DNA from: an uncultured Microscilla sp.
Lineage (GTDB): Bacteria; Bacteroidota; Bacteroidia; Cytophagales; Microscillaceae
Length of the DNA stretch: 64,000 nucleotides
NCBI RefSeq assembly: GCF_947493425.1
Contig: NZ_CANLRP010000010.1
Location: forward strand, 1-64,000
Reading direction: 5' to 3'
Part shown: one piece after another, positions 28,201-35,689 of the stretch
Numbering within the stretch: the stretch's first letter is position 1
Layout: each line of letters begins with the position of its first letter
The notes under the pieces: generated by a model
The model's database searches: none
Seen by the model: the letters and a program-made list of their open reading frames with translations, nothing else
Told to the model about the DNA's origin: nothing
Translations under genes and position numbers: made by a program

Positions 28201-29120
28201 GAGCCATCAGCTACTGTAATAGCCGAGGTGGTAGTCACCACATTTTTTACAATGAGCGAACCACTAATAATGGTAAGGTTGCCCGTACCTGTTACTACTA
28301 AATCTCCATTACTTGTAACCACCCCTACGTATATAGGAGTAGCGGGTGAGGTATTGTTGGTTACAGTCGCATTGCTCTCTTTAGTAACCAGCATTTCGTC
28401 TACGGCATTACTTACATATAATTCTTGATCTGTAAAAGCATTGGTACCAGGAGAGGTGTTAAAAGTGGTGTACACCGTATAAGTATTGTCGTAGCCATTA
28501 TTATTGGTATATACCGAATTGGTTGCTTTACGAAAGTCAATGATTACTTTTCGGTTGGTAAAACTTGTTTCTTTAGATATCCGACTATTATTGGTATAGT
28601 TACCTCCTACTTCTATTACATTCTCACCTTGTTTGATAATAAAGTCACCATCATTGAGAAAATTACGATTTACTCTTATTTCTTCAGTGTTTCCAAGGTA
28701 AGTTCCTCCACTGTTAATGATAAAATCATCTGCTACCTCTAAAAAACGTGCTTCAAGGCTTAAGCCTTTGCCTGCAATATTGAACAGTCCTGCATTACTT
28801 TCAATAGTAATAGATTTGGCTCTGGGCAGGTAATTGTTAGCGCTAGGATCTTGAATCTCAATATAACAGGGGGCTGTTCCACTTTTTATAATTACGGTAG
28901 TGTTCTGGTCAGGAATACCTCCGGGGGCGGTTCCTGATGTAAAGTTCCAGTTAGCCGCGTTAAACCAGCTATTGTCGGTCAGAGTAGTAAAAACTCCTCC
29001 AACTTTAGTGGTATTTACTGTAGGTGCCCACTCGGCCACCTGGGCATAACTCCCGTAGGCAAAAAAAAGCGTCAGGTATAATAAAACCCCTGACTTTATC
29101 AATAAAAACTTGCATCTCAT
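22218..29120 (-). CDS. Giant T9SS-secreted adhesin-like protein
   Basis: 2300 residues. A signal peptide (ending near GSYAQ) is followed by a long beta-rich body of the kind predicted to form beta-helices (many GDLTI, VRGNLTV and GNLEVKGG strands). Sections open with W-x-x-x-x-NW and VPG motifs, for example SWNNAANWLDD and SWSDPQNWRPDGVPG. Two glycine-rich blocks, about residues 1095-1270 and 1920-2080, contain GGSGY repeats (for example NGGSGYNTTYPPVVTVGG). Near 2160 there is a fibronectin-like stretch (VQWVTNNEELVARFEVQASRD in outline). The last 80 residues are a type A T9SS sorting domain (ATPNPISRGG...GMYVLRVSIDGKTY...KIVVK). It is probably a surface adhesin or sheath component used in gliding or attachment; the ligand is unknown. 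Confidence 0.88.
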   Translation of the reverse strand: MRCKFLLIKSGVLLYLTLFFAYGSYAQVAEWAPTVNTTKVGGVFTTLTDNSWFNAANWNFTSGTAPGGIPDQNTTVIIKSGTAPCYIEIQDPSANNYLPRAKSITIESNAGLFNIAGKGLSLEARFLEVADDFIINSGGTYLGNTEEIRVNRNFLNDGDFIIKQGENVIEVGGNYTNNSRISKETSFTNRKVIIDFRKATNSVYTNNNGYDNTYTVYTTFNTSPGTNAFTDQELYVSNAVDEMLVTKESNATVTNNTSPATPIYVGVVTSNGDLVVTGTGNLTIISGSLIVKNVVTTTSAITVADGSTTHPRGYSWNLPDADISVRGNLTVSDAGPLGSGNGASIDLFDTGATASSLALHLGGDLFDENTETPSNTPADRRGFYVGVSTITTNTNGNDGQRPWLIMNGVTSGVVTTQTIRGRATLLNDAADEGTEGPGILLPRLVVLDNDNVTGDVTGGVETDNVVELASGVRVVGDLTIHKNTIFNLLSNKLLVGDNPDDELNAFGTLKAESNAEFRMHDDVIVRGRKGGSIIISGSAAGPVFFSRGDTGTYRFAVYSGCYISVIYGDFFQMSTNNNDYALANTGTATDNTTGGTNSGGGLKVYFGATLDPVNNFSYSRLPGDLTLNMDIPITANSPDDGTGDGYGAITIDNFFFGGGTGNSVVRNNRNGTVQMTNAIGSSAAGGVGEDFDQGTYNDAGDPDRIIWITNTRCIWQGGVSTSWNNAANWLDDVGGALGFVPGTAGNTTVDVIIPENATRNCELDVNNIHIEGTLRVNFHWNGVTGTNRRLTINSGVTLLQVGLDFMVDDNGRIDIHSDAAPNQCRVEIGGTINFNNNTATFDAGTSILACVGGQRQRVTMRGEELYTLEVAASKTGDVYSGGAITCNGNLEVKGGIFRGNAGGSDIRVKGDFLQTGGDIYPWNSDFFVEGNWLNTGGTMANAGNGSFNFEPSNTTTRQIRTNGQSFTTVNFNDKYGLGAVTQYDLVDNFTIITRLDIYNDCQLNIPDGLTGNFSKTIIRSGGILSVKGGGTLAMEANERLRVRDGGKFTLIGEAEKYAKLTRQGATGRFRFDVEGTISARYYLIESMDANGVNLESTAKSESPGTITYGGGGSGYTTDPDVTITGGGGSGAVFTSNRTADVVTSYSKTNGGSNFTQTPVVIVSNGGGSGATGSAVLTATSLDKVVIFSGGAGYNNGTHAYSVPGGAPNATIDIVVAGGTITNINVTSAGGGYTATPKVDLTAVAGLGTPSTAASIDAYLTATSINQVVVPTALVYPVATFSDGIFTDGIDGGAFITIVGDYTTYRATNDKYSISTSTSSPDAYTSALPAGVTHDYVATPRIDTIYNIVFPKQPTDDNGGVVPYNIKRTATGNSVYTRMILKDALGTFSGEDYDNEATVTAVAAGTPNNTFNPDGIATTDSMVVWRTEGVKRWDGGPSSTGTSWSDPQNWRPDGVPGPGDKVIINYDLLQLQWNVVNGPPDVVAPANFVIDLDLDPGVQAITCRSLTIESLLPDPNSTNARKPIVVNMTKDVTILENVIISSDVTINPNVGLTMKVGGSWNNDGSFNPGSSAMTVDFDQNFTRTITNGGGSRFSTVLFSQGITDLGSDLYVEGNLTIENGASLSPSNNNRKITLEGDWVNRGAFDPQQGTVQFGNGGSTTQSVTREPLNELQEFYSVIVQKPFGILQTGSRMQINSQLDIKNGKILTAKDKELIFGDNSNIPLVTNQSYIDGPCAHLFSNATTSSNFKFYPIGKNDIYIGGSNANRRIQLSVRSTNVSIPDGSFLMMVMEQFESPAANRTIPAGSNANYVSRSRHWKVTQGLYPNTNSPVLQNGGTDITIDKAKIQLAFDAGSERGDYTGGASNPWLFGTSLEEITFASLGELTILKDSGADKKGEGDGYPSVTLTDGTPGTGAVITPVITGGVITAMNIANGGSGYSMADPPIITIGGGGSQNNGINPGTGASVAVASVNGSGAITGFTISNGGSGYNTTYPPVVTVGGAGAVGRATVAGGVITALEVTAQGTGYKNPTVNITGGSPTVNATATAITDANGRVTGFNITNGGSGYTVGSTEWTDAKGSTTNINNNQFTVKSTGPDADFDFSSLGNGDFTLAWNFIALPIQFLELKASPIDNQKVVVQWVTNNEELVARFEVQASRDGGKTFVTLGQVTGKGNGRGVQNYEFVDQTPVSGANYYRLRQVDENDLKRFTKVIKADIEKPMYIKATPNPISRGGVVNLELPYASSQSALKAQLLDMQGTIVKTVSLNSQGSQSFVVPTSAVAGMYVLRVSIDGKTYQSKIVVK

Positions 29121-29330
29121 AGTTCTAAATTATCTAATAGGCTATACTCACACCAAAGAGTAAAACTGTAATCCAAATGTTCGTAAGAAAAAATAGCTGG
29201 CTTAAGCTGTATGTTTAACTATACGTTTATATATGTTGTTTTAAACCCAAAAGTAAACCGCCAATCTCTTGTTTTTTTTACGAACTATGAGCCAAGTTGT
29301 TCTTGAATATATAAAATTGAATTGATTTAA

Positions 29331-30575
29331 TTAGACAAAACCAAGCGGTTGGTAAGCATCAAAACCAGGAAATATTTGAGCAAGTTGTTGGCTTGCCATA
29401 CGTTTTTGTAATACCTCGCTCAATACGGAACGATAATCAGTCGTCACATCCAAGTCTACCCGCTTGTCTAATTGTTCGGTAGCCAATCCTGGCCATTTAC
29501 CATATATTTTCCCCCCATTTACATTACCTCCCAAAACTAAAGCAACGCCCCCATGACCATGGTCAGTTCCATTGCTCTTATTGGCTTTAAGCCTACGCCC
29601 AAACTCACTCATAATCAACATAGTAAGCCGCTTTTGATAGTTGGTTACATCTTTATAAAACGCAGACAATGCCTGGGACAAACCTGCGACCTTTCGGGGA
29701 AAGTGAAAGGCTTGATTTTCGTGGGTATCCCAACCACCCAGGCTTACGGTGGCTACCTGTAGCCCTACACCCATTTTTATAATTTGTGCTACCGTTTGTA
29801 ACGATTGCCCCAAGCCTCCATCTTTCCACCTATCAGGGTATTTTACTCCATTGGACGGCTGGTACTTTTTACGCCTTCCTTTACTATCTTTTGCTATTTT
29901 TTTATTAATATAGTTCAAAGTTTCAATGGTCTGCTGAGCGGTTTGAGCAAGCAACGAGTCGCCCTGATACATCGTTTTAAGAATACCCAGGAAACGCGGG
30001 TCACCATTTACTTTAAAGTCTTTCACACTTTTGATAGACGCTGCCTGATTGCTGCCAATAAAAGAGGCTGGCAGGTTGGTTTCGGCCGCCATTGCGGGCA
30101 ACATTCCCTCTAGCTGAGCAGTTTGCAGATAACGGGTAAGCCAGCCATCTTTGCTGTTTTGTTTTTGGTTAACTCCCCGCTCTATCATATCCATCGCATC
30201 AAAGTGGCTACGGGTGCCATTGCTTAACCCACAGGCATGTATAATTGCCAGTTGATTGCTTTGGTAAAGTTCGTGCAAGGCATTGGCTTTGCCATGTAGT
30301 CTAAAATCTTGATTTGCCCAACTATTTTTCAACCTCAATCCCTGGTTTTTCCCTTGTTCGGTTACTCGTAAAAAAGCGGGGCGAGCTGCCACATAATGAC
30401 GATCATCTACAGGCGCCACCAGATTGAGCGCATCGCAACCTCCGCGTAAAAACACAAATACAAAGATATCTTTTTGGGCATTGGGTTCAGGAGCAAAGGC
30501 AAAGCTTTCTAACTGGCTACCTGCCATAGCAGTAATGGCGGCGCTACAGCCTACAACAAATTCACGACGATTCAT
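29331..30575 (-). CDS. DUF1501 family protein, without T9SS domain
   Basis: 414 residues starting MNRREFVVGCSAAITAMAG, a Tat-like signal. The DUF1501 body is FVFLRGGCDALNLVAPV, SHFDAMDMIERG, GGWDTHENQ, MIMSEFGRRLKANKS and DHGHGGVALVLGG. It is a paralogue of the protein at 3397 but lacks the C-terminal sorting domain and has no DUF1800 partner here. It sits 210 bases upstream of the giant adhesin on the same strand, so the two may share a transcript. Enzymatic role not established for the family. Confidence 0.87.
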   Translation of the reverse strand: MNRREFVVGCSAAITAMAGSQLESFAFAPEPNAQKDIFVFVFLRGGCDALNLVAPVDDRHYVAARPAFLRVTEQGKNQGLRLKNSWANQDFRLHGKANALHELYQSNQLAIIHACGLSNGTRSHFDAMDMIERGVNQKQNSKDGWLTRYLQTAQLEGMLPAMAAETNLPASFIGSNQAASIKSVKDFKVNGDPRFLGILKTMYQGDSLLAQTAQQTIETLNYINKKIAKDSKGRRKKYQPSNGVKYPDRWKDGGLGQSLQTVAQIIKMGVGLQVATVSLGGWDTHENQAFHFPRKVAGLSQALSAFYKDVTNYQKRLTMLIMSEFGRRLKANKSNGTDHGHGGVALVLGGNVNGGKIYGKWPGLATEQLDKRVDLDVTTDYRSVLSEVLQKRMASQQLAQIFPGFDAYQPLGFV

Positions 30576-30855
30576 TTTTTATAACTTTGGTTAATGAACT
30601 TGTTTAAGGTTTAGCTTCGCTGAGCTTGCCCTAAAGGGCTGCGGTTCTCCAAATGATTCAAAAATTTAATTTTTGCGCTCAAAGCATAAACATTAAACAA
30701 ATTCTATAAATGCTTATTTAACAATTAATATACGTATATTTATAACCTCATTGCAATAAAGCACTGTGGTTTCATAAAAATACCTTCACTTATTTGTCAA
30801 GGTTTTGGATCGAGCCACGTTTTATACAAACATATTGTTTTTTAAACACCTACAC
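30576..30855. other. Divergent intergenic region
   Basis: 280 bases between the DUF1501 gene (-) and the DUF4157 gene (+), which must hold both promoters. A small GC-rich patch (GCCCTAAAGGGC, about 30628) forms a short palindrome. Nothing else was recognised. Confidence 0.5.
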
Positions 30856-32544
30856 ATGCACTATATCTCAAGAACTGATCACGAAAAACCTACTACAACA
30901 AATACAGCTACCCAATCGACTACAACTCCTAACAGTGCTCATTTGCCTATTCAGCGTAAAGCTGGAATGCCCCCGCTGAAACAAACTAAAGAAGGCGCCC
31001 AACTTCCTATACAAACTAAAATGAAACCTCATGAGGCAAAACAACTGCCAATACAACGCAAAGCCAAATACAACGAGCACCAGGTAAAAGCCAATGTAAG
31101 CGCTCTTACAGGTACTGATGTATCGGATGCTCAAGTACATTATAACTCCGATAAACCGGCACAGCTTCAGGCAGAAGCTACTGCCCAAGGTACACAAGTT
31201 CATTTGGCACAAGGCAAAGAGCAACATTTGGGACACGAGCTGACTCATATAGCACAACAAAAACAAGGAAGGGTGCAACCTACCATACAAGCCAACAATG
31301 GGCAAGGCATCAACAACGACCCAAAACTTGAACAAGAAGCCGATAAAATAGGTGATTTAGCAATGAAAGGTAATACTGTACAAGCCAAAAAAACAATAAG
31401 TAATAAGCCTGGCCGCTCAAATAATCAGCCCATTCAACGCTATATAAAATACAGATCTAAAGATCAACATAAACACCCTTCAGAAGATCAATACAATGCG
31501 ATGCATGCCCACGAAAAAGATCCAAAACCTTATAGTGAGAAAGACAAGAAACGTTATACCAAACAAATGGATAGTTTTAAGACAAAGTATGACAAGCAAG
31601 TTGAAAAAGGAAAGGTAAAAAAGCATTATAAGCGTAGAAAAGAAGGGTGGCGACATCCACAAAGAAAAGGGCTTTTTGTGTCTAACGACGGACGTATGGC
31701 AGTAGAAGACAAAGGCGCTTCGTCTGTTCAAGCTTGGGCTGACAAAACGCTTGTGCAACAGTCTAACACGATACTCAAGAGCAAAAAATCGCACATCGAG
31801 CTTCAAACCCAAACATCTGACCTGGCAATAGGTAGTGTTCCTGGAACAGATACCCCCAACCCTCATAAAAGTGATTTTATGAAAATAAAGCCAGTGCACA
31901 CCGCAAAAAATGGCACTAAACGAGACATGACCGACCCTAAAAATACTGAAAAAAGAGAGTTTGGCGCTTACAATTCCAGTCAGCCAGAAGATTTTTCAAA
32001 AAAATTGAAATTCAGAGATTGTGGACAGGCCAATGCGCTTATTTTGGGTTGTTATCAAGAAAACGGTGACCTGTTCAACCGAGTGTATAAAAGCAAAGAT
32101 GGGGCGATTACTGTAGTGACCAATAACCCAACCGCCACCATTCAAGCATATATTCAAAAGGTAATGCAGGCGGAATTCCCTAAAAAACCTGAATACGCTG
32201 ATAAAGCAAAAGCTTATGAGGCTTATGAAAAACTTTCGGACAGTGAAGCCCAAACTATTGACCAAAAATATGGCTTAAATGCCGCAGCTCGCCCTGACTT
32301 GGGAGAAGGCATTACTGCTGTTTCGGCTGAGTACAGTACAGATAAAACAGGGTATAACTATCACTTTGCCGCCAATGTAGTACAAAGCAGTGATGCAGGA
32401 GACTATATTGCTTGTGAAGGACTGGCTGATAATCCTGAGTGGTACTTTGCGATGTATGGCACAAATAAAGGGGAGTCATTTCACGAAAAACAAAAAAGTG
32501 TAGTTCAAAATCCTCATATTTCTACCATTGTAGACAAAGAATAA
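30856..32544 (+). CDS. DUF4157 (HExxH) protein with C-terminal Cys/His domain; candidate effector
   Basis: 562 residues from the ATG at 30856 (an in-frame TTG at 30805 is less likely). The disordered N-terminus repeats LPIQRKA/LPIQTKM/LPIQRKA about every 24 residues. The DUF4157 domain follows (about 80-175): ALTGTDVSDAQVHYNSDKPA, then the zincin motif H127-ELT-H131 and ADKIGDLAMKG. A further PIQRY precedes a basic region. The C-terminal domain has DCGQANALILG (Cys389) and YNYHFAANVV (His503), a papain-like order of catalytic residues; that it is a protease or deamidase is inference. DUF4157 proteins are often linked to extracellular contractile injection systems. There is no signal peptide and no contractile gene is in the window. 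The next gene follows at 9 nt. Confidence 0.8.
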   Translation: MHYISRTDHEKPTTTNTATQSTTTPNSAHLPIQRKAGMPPLKQTKEGAQLPIQTKMKPHEAKQLPIQRKAKYNEHQVKANVSALTGTDVSDAQVHYNSDKPAQLQAEATAQGTQVHLAQGKEQHLGHELTHIAQQKQGRVQPTIQANNGQGINNDPKLEQEADKIGDLAMKGNTVQAKKTISNKPGRSNNQPIQRYIKYRSKDQHKHPSEDQYNAMHAHEKDPKPYSEKDKKRYTKQMDSFKTKYDKQVEKGKVKKHYKRRKEGWRHPQRKGLFVSNDGRMAVEDKGASSVQAWADKTLVQQSNTILKSKKSHIELQTQTSDLAIGSVPGTDTPNPHKSDFMKIKPVHTAKNGTKRDMTDPKNTEKREFGAYNSSQPEDFSKKLKFRDCGQANALILGCYQENGDLFNRVYKSKDGAITVVTNNPTATIQAYIQKVMQAEFPKKPEYADKAKAYEAYEKLSDSEAQTIDQKYGLNAAARPDLGEGITAVSAEYSTDKTGYNYHFAANVVQSSDAGDYIACEGLADNPEWYFAMYGTNKGESFHEKQKSVVQNPHISTIVDKE

Positions 32545-32553
32545 CTTCAGGAT

Positions 32554-33552
32554 ATGACAATTCTTAGAACAAAAATAATCATTGTCTGGTGGCTACTTAG
32601 TCTATCTGGTATTTGCCTGGCACAAAAAACAAAACACCCATTTATGGTTTGTCAGTCTCTCTCAGAAATACAAGCCCATTCGGGCAAAACAATACACGTA
32701 GTAGGACAGTTAGCCCGATCGTACCGTTTGCCTCAAGCTCCTTATATATTGCTACTACCTAACAAAGAGTGGATATTTTTAGGCAATGATACCGTTCTAA
32801 AAGATGTTGATACAAAACACGATTTTATATTAATAGAAGGAACAGTAAGTTTTCAGAATACTGCATTTAACCTGGCAAAGTTTAGAAATACTCCGCTTAG
32901 TCCATTACTTACTCGTTATATAGACCCTGAGCTACAGGAAGAAAAACCTGCCCAAGTAATTCAAAATCAGCCTTATTTTAGTGCTATAAACAAAATACAA
33001 AGTATTGCTACTTGCACTACTCCCCAAGATCTCAAGCAACACTTGGGGGATTGGGTAGCTTTGTTTGGGAAACTCTCGACAGATAAAGCCAATAACCTAC
33101 ACTATCAATCTGCATCGTGGGCGTTTCATCTCCCCTTAGCTGCGCCTCCCGTTCATTGCCAAGATAAGTTAGGCATAGTCTTCGTTAAGTTTGACCAACC
33201 AAATACTCCCCCATCAAAAATACTCAGCCATCGGGTACTCCCGACATGTCAATCGGCAGAAGACATTAAAGCCCACCTGGGCGAAATAGTGGCACTATCA
33301 GGTAAAATAAAAAATAAAAAAATAAAAGGCGTCTCCCATGCATTGTTGAAGACCAGTGCTCGTACTTGCGTGTATTTTTATAACCCACCTCCTACGCTGA
33401 AACTCAACAACATGACAGGCAAAAAAACGCAAATGATTGTTTGTCTGCAAAACTACGATGCCCCTACTTTTTTTCAGTTATCGTTCCACTTTAACCGCCC
33501 TTCGTTGGGGCAAAAAGCCTATGTGTCAAAAGTGTTCTGGTGGGATTTTTAG
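32554..33552 (+). CDS. Secreted protein with three repeated domains, function unknown
   Basis: 332 residues with a signal peptide ending near GICLAQ. Three related segments of about 80-120 residues each begin with a Cys followed by a helix and a strand: CQSLSEIQAHSGKTIHVVGQ, CTTPQDLKQHLGDWVALFGK and CQSAEDIKAHLGEIVALSGK. The helix-then-VxGxL strand suggests a small OB-like or barrel domain repeated three times; the fold is a guess. It is 9 nt behind the DUF4157 gene and surely co-transcribed. It could be an envelope-located immunity or accessory protein for that gene product, but no direct evidence shows this. The family is not recognised. Confidence 0.7.
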   Translation: MTILRTKIIIVWWLLSLSGICLAQKTKHPFMVCQSLSEIQAHSGKTIHVVGQLARSYRLPQAPYILLLPNKEWIFLGNDTVLKDVDTKHDFILIEGTVSFQNTAFNLAKFRNTPLSPLLTRYIDPELQEEKPAQVIQNQPYFSAINKIQSIATCTTPQDLKQHLGDWVALFGKLSTDKANNLHYQSASWAFHLPLAAPPVHCQDKLGIVFVKFDQPNTPPSKILSHRVLPTCQSAEDIKAHLGEIVALSGKIKNKKIKGVSHALLKTSARTCVYFYNPPPTLKLNNMTGKKTQMIVCLQNYDAPTFFQLSFHFNRPSLGQKAYVSKVFWWDF

Positions 33553-33698
33553 TTTTGTGTCAACACAATCACTATGACACACTCTTTTTACCAATACTTA
33601 CTTCATCATCCTTCTTTATTTTTGCAAAACAACTTCAATTCCTTGTATGTTTGTACCTGTATTTTACTACTTACATTCATTTGCTGTTGCTGATCGTT

Positions 33699-35006
33699 AT
33701 GAAAAAGCCTCAATTTATCGTTGCCGCTCCTACCAGCAATGCAGGCAAAACCAGTCTTACCCTAGGGCTATTACGTGCCTGTAAAAACCGAGGCATTGAC
33801 ATTCAACCTTTCAAATCGGGGCCAGATTATATAGACCCCATGTTTCATCAACTTGCCTGTCACAAAACAGGCATCAATCTCGACTTATTTATGATGGAGC
33901 AAGCCCACTTAAAAGCAAACTATACCCATTGTATGCAAGTTCCAGAGGTGGCCTGCATAGAGGGCGTCATGGGGCTATTTGATGGGTCAATCAAAGCCGA
34001 AGGAAGTACTGCTTCGCTTGCCAAATTGCTTGATATACCAGTAATATTGGTAGTTGACGCCCACGCAGTAGCTTATTCGGTAGCCCCATTACTCTATGGA
34101 TTCAAAAATTTTGACCCTGGCTTGAATCTGGCAGGAGTAGTGTTTAACCGGGTAAACAGTGAAAGTCATTATAGATTTTTGACTGATGCCTGTCACGATG
34201 TAGGTATTGCCCCTCTAGGGCGTTTACCTTTTTTAAGCCATTGTGAAATTCCTTCGCGACACTTAGGGTTATCTATAGACCAGCTCCCCCAATACGATGG
34301 GGCAATTGACGAGTTTGCCAAAGCAGTAGAGCAACATGTACCTATTGACCCACTTTTAGACTTGTGTATGCGACCCATTGAACCACTCCAGACTACCCCA
34401 CCTCCTCCCTTGGTATCAACAATGAAAATAGCTGTCGCCAGAGACGACGCGTTTAACTTTTGTTATCAGCAAAATATAGATGCCTTTCGGCAATTAGGCA
34501 AAATAGTGTTTTTTAGCCCACTGCATGACAGTGCCCTCCCTACTGCCGATTTGGTGTATTTGCCAGGGGGGTATCCAGAATGTCATCTGCAAGAATTGGC
34601 GGCTAATGACGCCATGCAACAAAACATTAAAGAATATGTAGAAGCTTCGGGGCGTATTTTTGCCGAATGTGGGGGTATGATGTATTTGGGCAAGTCTATT
34701 ATCGATGAAACCGGTAAAACTTTCAAAATGACGGGAGTTTTTGACTTTAGTACCAGTATGCTACCCAAAAAACTCAAGATGGGCTATCGACGCATATATA
34801 TGAACGGAACAGAACTGAAGGGGCACGAGTTTCATTACTCTACAATAATCAATGATGAAAATATCACGACAATTGGTAGGATAGGCAATGCGCGTAATCA
34901 AAAAGTTGATAGCCAACTATACAAATACAAAAATGTATTGGCCTCTTATATTCATTTTTACCTAGGCGAGACAAGTCAGTTACAACATTTATTAAGTACC
35001 ATTTAA
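33699..35006 (+). CDS. cbiA: Cobyrinate a,c-diamide synthase (CbiA/CobB)
   Basis: 435 residues from the ATG at 33699; the frame extends upstream to 33540, but those residues are hydrophobic and unlike the family. It amidates the a and c carboxylates of cobyrinate with ATP and glutamine. The N-terminal ATPase part has a P-loop-like APTSNAGKTSLTLGLL and KSGPDYIDPMFH, then EGVMGLFDG. The C-terminal class I glutamine amidotransferase part has LVYLPGGYPECHLQEL, the nucleophile in FAECGGMMYLG, and the final His in GHEFHYS. No other cobalamin genes are near. A lone copy suggests either a scattered pathway or use in salvage. Confidence 0.92.
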   Translation: MKKPQFIVAAPTSNAGKTSLTLGLLRACKNRGIDIQPFKSGPDYIDPMFHQLACHKTGINLDLFMMEQAHLKANYTHCMQVPEVACIEGVMGLFDGSIKAEGSTASLAKLLDIPVILVVDAHAVAYSVAPLLYGFKNFDPGLNLAGVVFNRVNSESHYRFLTDACHDVGIAPLGRLPFLSHCEIPSRHLGLSIDQLPQYDGAIDEFAKAVEQHVPIDPLLDLCMRPIEPLQTTPPPPLVSTMKIAVARDDAFNFCYQQNIDAFRQLGKIVFFSPLHDSALPTADLVYLPGGYPECHLQELAANDAMQQNIKEYVEASGRIFAECGGMMYLGKSIIDETGKTFKMTGVFDFSTSMLPKKLKMGYRRIYMNGTELKGHEFHYSTIINDENITTIGRIGNARNQKVDSQLYKYKNVLASYIHFYLGETSQLQHLLSTI

Positions 35007-35029
35007 TGCTTTTTTAGGGCATTAAAAGC

Positions 35030-35068
35030 AAAAAACACTCATTGCCATTACAGCTATGAGTGTTTTTT
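35030..35068. terminator. Bidirectional terminator between cbiA and ndk
   Basis: Perfect 13-bp stem AAAAAACACTCAT (35030-35042) / ATGAGTGTTTTTT (35056-35068) with a 13-base loop, placed between the two convergent genes. Confidence 0.9.
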
Positions 35069-35091
35069 GTAAATATTTTGGTAGCAGCTTG

Positions 35092-35511
35092 TTAGTATTG
35101 ATCTACTGCTGAAAAGAAGAAAGCACCTTCGATAGCGGCGTTTTCGTCAGAATCAGATCCGTGAATAGCATTTGCCTCGATAGACTTAGCAAATAATTTA
35201 CGGATAGTACCTTCTGCAGCTTCTGCAGGGTTAGTAGCACCAATAAGCTTACGGAAGTCTTCTACTGCATTGTCTTTTTCCAAAATCATAGGAATGATAG
35301 GACCAGAAGACATGTAGTCGCACAACTCACCATAAAAAGGTCTTTCTTTGTGAACTTCGTAAAACTTCCCAGCGATTTCCTTAGTCATCTGGGTCATTTT
35401 CATAGACACAATGCGGAAACCCGCCTCTTCAATCATCTTAATGATTGCACCACTATTACCAGCCGATACAGCATCGGGCTTAATCATTGTATAAGTTCTG
35501 TTGTTTGCCAT
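35092..35511 (-). CDS. ndk: Nucleoside diphosphate kinase
   Basis: 139 residues, standard length. It transfers the gamma-phosphate between NTPs and NDPs through a phosphohistidine, balancing nucleotide pools in the cytoplasm. Visible are [10 protein letters not shown] at the start, the nucleotide-contact [32 protein letters not shown] with the active His117, and the FF...Y end. A promoter-like box lies 35 bases upstream. It is monocistronic and ends at a strong shared terminator. Confidence 0.96.
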   Translation of the reverse strand: MANNRTYTMIKPDAVSAGNSGAIIKMIEEAGFRIVSMKMTQMTKEIAGKFYEVHKERPFYGELCDYMSSGPIIPMILEKDNAVEDFRKLIGATNPAEAAEGTIRKLFAKSIEANAIHGSDSDENAAIEGAFFFSAVDQY

Positions 35512-35545
35512 AACAGTAAAAAAATTGACATTTTTTAATCTTGGG

Positions 35546-35553
35546 CAAAATTA
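35546..35553 (-). promoter_or_regulatory. Putative Bacteroidota promoter (-7 box) of ndk
   Basis: On the minus strand TAATTTTG fits the Bacteroidota -7 consensus TAnnTTTG. A TTTG lies 23 bases further upstream, slightly longer than the usual 19-21 spacing. Confidence 0.4.
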
Positions 35554-35625
35554 GAAACTTTTTTTTTACCACTACCCAAAAAGGTGAAAAGGTGGAAAAA
35601 TTTATTGTTTTAAAATCTTTTGGAC

Positions 35626-35633
35626 TATTTTTG
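35626..35633 (+). promoter_or_regulatory. Putative Bacteroidota promoter (-7 box) of nrnA
   Basis: TATTTTTG fits TAnnTTTG, about 57 bases before the nrnA start. The expected TTTG element about 20 bases upstream is imperfect (ATTG). Confidence 0.35.
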
Positions 35634-35689
35634 CATCCTATAATTTAGATTAAAGCAACTGAACATTTATCTCATTGGAGCAATAATCA

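Noticed and set aside
33540..33698. Upstream extension of cbiA by 53 codons
   Set aside because: It overlaps the end of the previous gene and encodes hydrophobic residues foreign to the family, whereas KKPQFIVAAPTSNAGKT at 33699 is the normal start.
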